From the NCBI RefSeq assembly GCF_004353845.1, contig NZ_CP037864.1, positions 4,712,001 to 4,776,000 of the forward strand: 64,000 nucleotides of DNA, in the 5' to 3' direction. This DNA comes from Citrobacter arsenatis. Its GTDB lineage: Bacteria > Pseudomonadota > Gammaproteobacteria > Enterobacterales > Enterobacteriaceae. A model generated the notes under the pieces. That model did not search any database. It saw only the letters and a list, made by a program, of their open reading frames with translations, and was not told the origin of the DNA. A program made the position numbers and the translations under genes. Shown here one piece after another: positions 57,601 to 64,000 of the stretch; positions within the stretch are counted from its first letter, which is position 1; every line of letters begins with the position of its first letter.

Positions 57601-58173
57601 TTACCCCTGTCGAAACTGTTCGCCCGTCAGAGCATCACGGATCTCCGAAGGATTTAAGCGCCCTCCGGTCTCCCCTTCAACTACGGGAAAGTCTGTACCA
57701 AACTGGGCGCGGACTTCCTCTACCGTTCTGCAAGGCGGTAAGCCACTCAGATTAGCACTGGTGGAGACTAACGGTTTGCCATAAGCCTGGCACAATGCAA
57801 CCACCAGCGGGTGATCGGTGACCCGCACGGCCAGCGAATCAAAACGACCGGTCAACCAACGGGGCGTAGTCGCAGGCGCCGGGAAAACGAAGGTGACAGG
57901 ACCAGGCCAGCGGGCGAACACAGCCTCACGCTGGGCATCAGTAAGCGTGCTATCGTCAATATAGGGTTTCAGTTGATCATAGCTTGCCGCAATCAAAATT
58001 AAGCCTTTATCGACTGGGCGTTGTTTTAGCTCCAACAGACGGGTAACAGCCGTTTCGCTGTCGGGATCGCAGCCGACGCCAAATACAGCTTCTGTTGGAT
58101 AGGCGATGACTTTTTCTTGTTTCAGAACCGCTATCGCCGCAGCGATAGGGCCTGTGGGCAGGTTATTATTCAC
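57601..58173 (-). CDS. tsaC: Threonylcarbamoyl-AMP synthase TsaC
   Basis: Makes threonylcarbamoyl-AMP for the t6A modification at tRNA position 37. 190 residues from a GTG start (NNNLPTGPIAAAIAVLKQ), the E. coli length. YrdC/Sua5 fold motifs include AYPTEAVFGVGCDPDS, KQRPVDKGLILIA and STSANLSGLPPC. The frame continues upstream into yrdD, so the GTG, 4 bases after the yrdD stop, is preferred. Confidence 0.95.
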   Translation of the reverse strand: MNNNLPTGPIAAAIAVLKQEKVIAYPTEAVFGVGCDPDSETAVTRLLELKQRPVDKGLILIAASYDQLKPYIDDSTLTDAQREAVFARWPGPVTFVFPAPATTPRWLTGRFDSLAVRVTDHPLVVALCQAYGKPLVSTSANLSGLPPCRTVEEVRAQFGTDFPVVEGETGGRLNPSEIRDALTGEQFRQG

Positions 58174-58177
58174 TTTT

Positions 58178-58720
58178 TTATTCCGCCGGGATCGGCTTTC
58201 CACATTGTTTACTGGCACAGAAATGTTTCACACCCTGCGCGGTTTTCTTTTCTATGAGTAGCGGATAATGACACTCTGGACACTCTCCGGCTAACGGTTT
58301 GAAGTTAATGACAAACTGGCACTCCGGATAGCGATCGCAGGAATAAAAGGTTTTGCCATAACGGGAACGCCGCTGGACAAGGTGCCCAGTCTGGCATTGA
58401 GGACAAACTATTGCTGTTTCATCAGGCTTGTCGATAAGTTCAGTGTGTTCACACGTCGGATAATCACTGCATCCAACGAACATACCGAATCGTCCCTGTC
58501 TCAGCACCAGTTCAGAGCCACATGCAGGGCAAAGCTTACCCTCCAGAACTTTGACAATATGTCCGTCCGCGGAAGATTTCAGCGGACGGATGTAGTCGCA
58601 TTCAGGATAGTGTGAACAACCGAGAAACGGACCGTGTTTCCCGGAACGAATAACCAGTTCAGCCCCGCATTGTGGGCAGGGCTCGTTTTTACGCACCGTG
58701 AACAGTGCTGATTTAGCCAT
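58178..58720 (-). CDS. yrdD: Zinc-ribbon protein YrdD, topoisomerase I C-terminal-like
   Basis: 180 residues made of four Cys4 zinc ribbons in tandem, at about 15-40, 62-88, 107-130 and 147-175. Each has the pattern CPxCG...GCSxYPxC, as in the C-terminal DNA-binding domain of topoisomerase I, but there is no topoisomerase core. Presumably binds single-stranded nucleic acid; role unproven. Confidence 0.92.
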   Translation of the reverse strand: MAKSALFTVRKNEPCPQCGAELVIRSGKHGPFLGCSHYPECDYIRPLKSSADGHIVKVLEGKLCPACGSELVLRQGRFGMFVGCSDYPTCEHTELIDKPDETAIVCPQCQTGHLVQRRSRYGKTFYSCDRYPECQFVINFKPLAGECPECHYPLLIEKKTAQGVKHFCASKQCGKPIPAE

Positions 58721-58746
58721 AACAACTCATACTGAATGAAGATTGA

Positions 58747-59220
58747 TTAATGCAGCATACCTTCATTCACTTCAAAGAGTAATTCTTCCATTTGCTGATA
58801 GGCATTTTCGCAACCTGGAATGTTGAATAACACCATCAGGATCACCCACTTCAGGTCTTCCAGATCGAACTCTGCCGTATCCAGCGCGAGTACACGCTCA
58901 ATGACCATTTCTCGCGTTTCGAGGTTTAGCACCTGAATCTGCTCCAGGAATAGCAGGAACCCTCTACAGCTTGCATCCAGTCGATCGCACTCTTCTGCAG
59001 TATAAATACGTATAGAAAGAGGGTCAGATGCCAGCTGCATAGGTTCAGCAAGACCATCCTGATAATCAGCTAGCTTTTCCAGCCAAAGTAACGCGTTGTA
59101 GATGTCTTCACGATCAAAACCAGCGTCGGTAAGATCCCGTTCCAGTTTGTCCTGATCCACACGCAGCTCAGCTTCGTTATGGATATATGTCTCAAACAAA
59201 TACATTAGTACGTCGAACAT
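58747..59220 (-). CDS. smg: Smg protein (DUF494)
   Basis: 157 residues, acidic and helical, starting MFDVLMYLFETYIHN. Function unknown. Its start overlaps the dprA 3' end by 29 bases. Position next to dprA is widely conserved in gammaproteobacteria. Confidence 0.93.
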   Translation of the reverse strand: MFDVLMYLFETYIHNEAELRVDQDKLERDLTDAGFDREDIYNALLWLEKLADYQDGLAEPMQLASDPLSIRIYTAEECDRLDASCRGFLLFLEQIQVLNLETREMVIERVLALDTAEFDLEDLKWVILMVLFNIPGCENAYQQMEELLFEVNEGMLH

Positions 59221-60316
59221 GGCATGCCCTCCTCAATCGGACATAGCCGCCGGGTACAGCTGCGATCCATCCTGCTAACTCCAGTTCGAGCAGTTGAGCC
59301 ACTACCTCTGGCACAGGTTGGCCGGCACGTTCAGCGACGACGTCAACAGGTGTTACCTCATCTCCTACGTTAGCCAGGAGCTCCGGAAATGGCAATGCCA
59401 CCTCTTCGTGATCTGGCGAATAAATTGATTTTTCAGGTTCATCTGGCAACCATTGCAGCCCATATTGCAAATTTTCCAGAATTTCCTCTGGCGCGGTCAC
59501 AAGCGTGGCTCCCTGCTGAATAAGCCAATGTGGACCTTCACTTCCCGGACTCCCAATCGGCCCTGGTAAAGCAAAAACCTCCCGTCCTTGTTCCAGCGCA
59601 CAACGCGCAGTGACCAATGACCCGCTACGCTGAGCAGCTTCAACGACCAGGACTCCTTTACTTAGACCACTAATAATACGATTTCGTCGGGGAAAATTGC
59701 GCGGTAAAGGGAGTGTATCTAATGGGAACTCAGACACCAGTGCGCCTCCAGCTTCAATCATCCTTTCAGCCAGACGGACATGCTGTCGTGGGTGAATGGT
59801 CTCAAGCCCGTTACCCAGCACTGCTATACTCGTGCCCTGCCGGTTTATCGCAGCATTGTGCGCCACGCCATCAATCCCCCGGGCCAGACCGCTGGTGATC
59901 GTCACACCGCATGCTGCAAGCTTTTCACAAAACAACCGCCCCCAGCGTTCGCCATACCAGGAGTGCTGTCTGCTGCCGACGACAGCCACCTGAAATGAGT
60001 GGAGGCATGCGGGAGTTCCTGCAACAAAAAGCGCCCCAGGATAATCCTCAATTGCACGGAGCTGTGAGGGATAATGATCGCTGTCGGCAGCCACAAAATG
60101 GTGGTTAGGATGTTCAAGCCAACGCAGCGTTTTTTCCAACGTCTGATCTGGAAATGTTAAAAATCGCCTGGCCTGGCGGGGAGAAAATCCTGCCTGCAGG
60201 AGTACCGCGTTGTTAATATATGGTTGAGTATTGAGCCAGTGGGCAACGCGCACCATCTCATCACCATACAGTTCATTCACTTGCGCTAAACGTAGCCAAA
60301 TTTCGATTTGGGTCAT
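59192..60316 (-). CDS. dprA: DNA processing protein DprA (Smf)
   Basis: In competent bacteria DprA protects incoming single-stranded DNA and loads RecA; the enteric protein has the same fold. 374 residues: N-terminal SAM-like region, a Rossmann domain with AVVGSRQHSWYG and SGLARGIDGVAHN near 140-170, and a C-terminal winged helix (about 310-360). Divergent from def. Confidence 0.95.
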   Translation of the reverse strand: MTQIEIWLRLAQVNELYGDEMVRVAHWLNTQPYINNAVLLQAGFSPRQARRFLTFPDQTLEKTLRWLEHPNHHFVAADSDHYPSQLRAIEDYPGALFVAGTPACLHSFQVAVVGSRQHSWYGERWGRLFCEKLAACGVTITSGLARGIDGVAHNAAINRQGTSIAVLGNGLETIHPRQHVRLAERMIEAGGALVSEFPLDTLPLPRNFPRRNRIISGLSKGVLVVEAAQRSGSLVTARCALEQGREVFALPGPIGSPGSEGPHWLIQQGATLVTAPEEILENLQYGLQWLPDEPEKSIYSPDHEEVALPFPELLANVGDEVTPVDVVAERAGQPVPEVVAQLLELELAGWIAAVPGGYVRLRRACHVRRTNVFV

Positions 60317-60445
60317 CCCTGTTCCCCTGCCACAAGCAGTCCTGGCAATCTTTGCGATTGGTCACTGATGCTGTCAATCAGAGGGGGTTTTGTCTAGAAT
60401 AGAGGTAATATTCTTTTCAACTCCTGAACACAACTCTGGATAACT

Positions 60446-60955
60446 ATGTCAGTTTTGCAAGTGTTACATATTCCGGACGAGCGCCTTCGCAAAGTCGCAA
60501 AACCGGTCGAAGAAGTGAATGCAGAAATTCAGCGTATCGTTGATGATATGTTCGAAACGATGTACGCCGAAGAAGGTATCGGTCTGGCAGCAACACAGGT
60601 CGATATTCATCAGCGCATCATTGTTATTGATGTCTCTGAAAATCGCGACGAGCAGTTGGTTCTCATTAACCCAGAGCTGCTGGAGAAAGACGGCGAAACC
60701 GGCATTGAAGAGGGCTGTCTGTCTATTCCTGAACAGCGTGCGTTAGTACCGCGTGCAGAGAAAGTAAAAATTCGTGCGCTCGATCGCAACGGCAAATCTT
60801 TTGAACTGGAAGCTGATGGCCTGCTGGCAATCTGCATTCAACATGAAATGGACCACCTGGTCGGTAAACTATTTATCGATTATCTGTCTCCGTTGAAGCA
60901 ACAACGCATTCGTCAGAAAGTTGAAAAACTCGACCGCCTGAACGCCCGAGCTTAA
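60446..60955 (+). CDS. def: Peptide deformylase
   Basis: Removes the formyl group from nascent proteins. 169 residues with the three family motifs GIGLAATQ (44-51), EEGCLS (metal ligand Cys91) and HEMDH (His133 and His137). Starts the plus-strand run def-fmt-rsmB-trkA. Confidence 0.98.
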   Translation: MSVLQVLHIPDERLRKVAKPVEEVNAEIQRIVDDMFETMYAEEGIGLAATQVDIHQRIIVIDVSENRDEQLVLINPELLEKDGETGIEEGCLSIPEQRALVPRAEKVKIRALDRNGKSFELEADGLLAICIQHEMDHLVGKLFIDYLSPLKQQRIRQKVEKLDRLNARA

Positions 60956-60969
60956 GGACAAGAATCAAC

Positions 60970-61917
60970 GTGTCAGACTCACTACGTATTATTTTTGCGG
61001 GTACACCTGACTTTGCAGCGCGTCATCTCGACGCGCTGTTATCTTCTGGACATAACGTCGTTGGCGTGTTTACCCAACCGGACCGCCCGGCGGGACGCGG
61101 TAAAAAGCTGATGCCCAGCCCGGTAAAAGTGCTTGCGGAAGAAAAAGGGATACCGGTTTTTCAACCCGTCTCTCTTCGTCCACAGGAAAATCAGCAGTTG
61201 GTTGCTGATTTACGCGCAGACGTGATGGTGGTGGTGGCATATGGCCTGATTCTGCCAAAAGCCGTGCTGGAAATGCCGCGTCTGGGTTGTATCAATGTTC
61301 ACGGTTCCCTACTTCCCCGCTGGCGTGGTGCAGCACCGATCCAGCGCTCATTGTGGGCAGGCGACACCGAAACCGGTGTGACCATCATGCAGATGGATGT
61401 TGGCCTCGACACCGGTGATATGTTGCTTAAGCTTTCCTGCCCGATTACGGCAGAAGATACCAGCGGTTCGTTGTACGACAAGCTGGCAGGCCTGGGGCCT
61501 CAGGGGCTGATTGAAACGCTAAAACAGCTGGCTGCCGGCACTATACAACCAGTTGTACAAGATGAATCGCTGGTTACGCATGCCGAAAAACTCAGCAAAG
61601 AAGAGGCCCGTATCAACTGGTCGCTTTCAGCCGCTCAGTTGGAACGCTGCATCCGCGCCTTTAACCCGTGGCCAATGAGCTGGCTTGAAATCGACGGTCA
61701 GCCTGTGAAAGTCTGGAAAGCTTCGGTTATTACTGTCAGCACCCAAGCCGCGCCAGGCACTATTCTTGAGGCGACGAAGCAGGGTATCCAGGTCGCAACA
61801 GGCGACGGCATTCTGAATCTTATCTCTTTGCAGCCTGCCGGTAAAAAAGCCATGAGCGCGCAGGATCTGCTTAATTCACGCCGGGAATGGTTCGTCCCCG
61901 GCAACCGTCTGGTTTGA
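60970..61917 (+). CDS. fmt: Methionyl-tRNA formyltransferase
   Basis: Adds formyl to initiator Met-tRNA, the group that Def later removes. 315 residues from a GTG start 14 bases after def, preceded by AAGGACAAG. N-terminal catalytic domain with HGSLLPRWRGAAPIQ near 108-122, C-terminal beta-barrel tRNA-binding domain. Confidence 0.97.
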   Translation: MSDSLRIIFAGTPDFAARHLDALLSSGHNVVGVFTQPDRPAGRGKKLMPSPVKVLAEEKGIPVFQPVSLRPQENQQLVADLRADVMVVVAYGLILPKAVLEMPRLGCINVHGSLLPRWRGAAPIQRSLWAGDTETGVTIMQMDVGLDTGDMLLKLSCPITAEDTSGSLYDKLAGLGPQGLIETLKQLAAGTIQPVVQDESLVTHAEKLSKEEARINWSLSAAQLERCIRAFNPWPMSWLEIDGQPVKVWKASVITVSTQAAPGTILEATKQGIQVATGDGILNLISLQPAGKKAMSAQDLLNSRREWFVPGNRLV

Positions 61918-61933
61918 CGGTTCATCTCTTTAA

Positions 61934-61957
61934 GCCCGGTGTCTCCGGGCATTTTTA
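61934..61957 (+). terminator. Hairpin with T run between fmt and rsmB
   Basis: GCCCGG and CCGGGC form a 6-bp stem around TGTCT, followed by ATTTTTATTTTT. It ends just before the rsmB ATG and could act as a partial terminator or attenuator. Confidence 0.65.
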
Positions 61958-61968
61958 TTTTTGCGCTT

Positions 61969-63258
61969 ATGAAAAAACATCTTAATTTACGCAGTATGGC
62001 GGCCCAGGCCGTCGAACAGGTTGTCGAAAAGGGGCAATCATTAAGCAACGTGCTGCCCGCCATGCAGCAAAAAGTTGCCGATAAAGACAAAGCACTCTTA
62101 CAGGAACTTTGCTTCGGCGTATTGCGCACGCTCTCCCAACTTGAGTGGATGATCCAGCAGTTGATGGAACGCCCAATGACGGGCAAACAGCGCACCGTTC
62201 ACTATCTGATCATGGTGGGCTTCTACCAGCTGCTGCATACCCGTATTCCACCACACGCTGCGCTGGCTGAGACTGTAGAGGGTGCGGTCGTTATTAAGCG
62301 CCCACAGCTTAAAGGACTGATCAACGGCGTGTTACGCCAGTTTCAGCGCCGTCAGGATGAATTGCTGGCCGAGTTCGCGCAAAGCGATTTGCGCTTCTTA
62401 CACCCCTCCTGGCTGGTGAAACGCATTAAGAACGCATATCCGCAGCAGTGGGAAACCATTCTTGAAGCCAATAACCAGCGACCGCCGATGTGGCTTCGTG
62501 TCAATCGTAATCACCATACACGCGATGCCTGGCTGGACCTGCTTACCGAAGCGGGTTTAACCGGTTTCCCGCACCCGGATTACCCAGATGCAGTACGTCT
62601 GGAAACGCCGGCTCCTGTGCACGCTCTCCCGGGTTTTGACGAAGGCTGGGTAACCGTCCAGGATGCTTCCGCTCAAGGATGTGTAACTTATCTGTTGCCG
62701 GAGAACGGTGAACAGATCATCGACCTGTGCTGCGCGCCGGGCGGGAAAACCACTCACATTCTGGAAGTTGCTCCGCAAGCTAACGTAATGGCTGTCGATG
62801 TCGATGAAAAACGCCTATCGCGCGTTTACGACAATCTAAAACGTCTGGGCATGAAGGCAAGCGTAAAACAGGGTGATGGCCGCTATCCACAGCAGTGGTG
62901 CGGTGAACAACAGTTTGACCGCATTTTACTGGACGCTCCATGTTCCGCCACTGGGGTGATCCGTCGCCATCCGGATATCAAATGGCTGCGCCGCGACCGG
63001 GATATTGCCGAACTTGCGCAGTTGCAGGCCGAGATCCTGAATGCAACCTGGTCACATCTTAAACCTGGCGGCACGCTGGTTTACGCAACCTGCTCTATCC
63101 TGCCAGAAGAGAACCAGCAGCAAATTGCCGCTTTCCTTGCACGCACACCTGATGCGGTATTAAGCGAAACCGGTACGCCGGAAGAGCCCGGACGTCAGAA
63201 TTTACCGGGTGCGGAAGATGGCGATGGTTTCTTTTACGCTAAGCTAATCAAAAAGTGA
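61969..63258 (+). CDS. rsmB: 16S rRNA m5C967 methyltransferase RsmB
   Basis: Methylates cytosine 967 of 16S rRNA. 429 residues from MKKHLNLRSMAAQAVEQVV: an N-terminal NusB-like domain (about 5-135) and a class I methyltransferase domain with DLCCAPGGKTTH near 255, DAPCSATGV and YATCSILPEEN, the last two holding the catalytic cysteines. No Shine-Dalgarno is visible before the ATG. An upstream GTG in frame lies inside the hairpin and is unlikely. Confidence 0.95.
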   Translation: MKKHLNLRSMAAQAVEQVVEKGQSLSNVLPAMQQKVADKDKALLQELCFGVLRTLSQLEWMIQQLMERPMTGKQRTVHYLIMVGFYQLLHTRIPPHAALAETVEGAVVIKRPQLKGLINGVLRQFQRRQDELLAEFAQSDLRFLHPSWLVKRIKNAYPQQWETILEANNQRPPMWLRVNRNHHTRDAWLDLLTEAGLTGFPHPDYPDAVRLETPAPVHALPGFDEGWVTVQDASAQGCVTYLLPENGEQIIDLCCAPGGKTTHILEVAPQANVMAVDVDEKRLSRVYDNLKRLGMKASVKQGDGRYPQQWCGEQQFDRILLDAPCSATGVIRRHPDIKWLRRDRDIAELAQLQAEILNATWSHLKPGGTLVYATCSILPEENQQQIAAFLARTPDAVLSETGTPEEPGRQNLPGAEDGDGFFYAKLIKK

Positions 63259-63279
63259 TGAGATAACGGGTCGCGACTG

Positions 63280-64000
63280 ATGAAAATTATCATTCTGGGC
63301 GCAGGGCAAGTTGGCGGTACGCTGGCTGAAAACCTGGTCGGAGAGAACAACGATATCACGGTAGTCGATACCAATGGTGAGCGCCTGCGCAGCCTGCAGG
63401 ACAAGTTTGATCTCCGCGTCGTACAAGGGCATGGTTCACATCCCCGCGTTTTGCGTGAAGCCGGGGCCGACGATGCCGATATGCTGGTTGCCGTAACCAG
63501 CTCAGATGAAACAAATATGGTTGCCTGCCAGGTAGCTTATTCACTGTTTAATACGCCTAATCGCATCGCCCGTATTCGTTCACCGGATTACGTTCGTGAT
63601 GCCGACAAGCTGTTTCAATCTGATGCGGTACCTATCGATCACCTTATTGCACCTGAGCAACTGGTTATCGATAGTATTTATCGCCTGATTGAATATCCGG
63701 GTGCATTACAGGTAGTGAATTTTGCCGAGGGTAAAGTCAGCCTGGCCGTAGTGAAAGCCTATTACGGTGGACCGCTGATTGGTAACGCACTGTCGACAAT
63801 GCGTGAGCATATGCCGCACATTGATACCCGCGTGGCGGCGATTTTCCGTCATGACCGACCGATCCGCCCGCAAGGTTCTACCATTGTTGAAGCCGGCGAT
63901 GAAGTCTTCTTTATCGCAGCATCACAGCATATTCGCGCCGTAATGAGCGAATTACAGCGTCTGGAAAAACCGTACAAACGCATCATGTTAGTGGGAGGCG
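63280..64000 (+). CDS. trkA: Trk potassium uptake regulatory protein TrkA (5' part)
   Basis: Peripheral NAD-binding subunit controlling the TrkG/TrkH potassium channels. The first 240 residues are visible before the window ends, beginning MKIIILGAGQVGGTLAENLV with the dinucleotide motif GAGQVG; the RCK_N domain and first TrkA_C domain are covered, and the second RCK repeat begins at the edge (IMLVGG). Confidence 0.97.
   Translation, partial: MKIIILGAGQVGGTLAENLVGENNDITVVDTNGERLRSLQDKFDLRVVQGHGSHPRVLREAGADDADMLVAVTSSDETNMVACQVAYSLFNTPNRIARIRSPDYVRDADKLFQSDAVPIDHLIAPEQLVIDSIYRLIEYPGALQVVNFAEGKVSLAVVKAYYGGPLIGNALSTMREHMPHIDTRVAAIFRHDRPIRPQGSTIVEAGDEVFFIAASQHIRAVMSELQRLEKPYKRIMLVGG

Overview
The window is a stretch of conserved core chromosome from a member of the Enterobacteriaceae, in the Escherichia/Salmonella/Citrobacter group. 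Gene order matches the region of the E. coli K-12 chromosome from dcuD and sspAB through mreBCD, accBC, fis, acrEF and the rrnD operon to trkA. Protein sequences are close to, but not the same as, those I recall from E. coli. The methionine sulfoxide reductase pair msrPQ sits between acuI and accB, and yhdW is intact. My best guess is a Citrobacter-like species. That is an inference from memory of gene order; no search was run.

Layout. 1-8.9 kb: the end of a dcuD-like transporter gene, the stringent starvation proteins sspAB, ribosomal genes rplM-rpsI, division genes zapE and zapG, envelope proteases degQ-degS, and mdh. 9.2-15.1 kb: argR, yhcN, yhcO, the aromatic acid efflux operon aaeXAB and its regulator aaeR. 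15.1-25.5 kb: a minus-strand block of tldD, yhdP, rng, yhdE and mreDCB, with four REP/BIME elements in the gaps. 25.8-38.1 kb: csrD, acuI, msrPQ, accBC, yhdT-panF, prmA, an alpha-carbonic anhydrase-like gene, and dusB-fis. 38.2-44.7 kb: the DNA methyltransferase gene yhdJ, small membrane gene yhdU, and acrS with acrEF. 45-49.8 kb: lipoprotein gene yhdV and the amino-acid ABC transporter yhdWXYZ behind a clear sigma-54 promoter. 49.8-55.9 kb: a complete minus-strand rRNA operon (16S, tRNA-Ile, tRNA-Ala, 23S, 5S, tRNA-Thr, second 5S) with P1/P2 promoters and T1/T2 terminators. 56-64 kb: yrdA, yrdB, aroE, tsaC, yrdD, smg, dprA, def, fmt, rsmB and the start of trkA.

How the genes work together. 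The ribosomal operon, rplM/rpsI, prmA (methylates L11), rsmB (methylates 16S), dusB and tsaC (modify tRNA), def/fmt (process initiator Met) and fis (activates rRNA promoters) form a translation-rich neighbourhood. mreBCD, zapE/zapG, rng and yhdP act on cell shape, division, RNA turnover and the outer membrane. accBC and acuI belong to acyl-CoA metabolism. degQ/degS, msrPQ, aaeXAB and acrEF handle envelope stress and efflux.

I found no prophage, insertion sequence, CRISPR array or evident new multi-gene system. The most unusual item is the carbonic anhydrase-like protein at 35.7-36.5 kb. It keeps the family fold motifs but has lost two of the three zinc-binding histidines. Other points worth checking are an intrinsic-terminator-like hairpin inside the start of msrP, the NtrC/sigma-54 control region of yhdWXYZ, a 5S rRNA gene fossil between the two rRNA terminators, and an 80-base hairpin between the rRNA-operon tRNAs.
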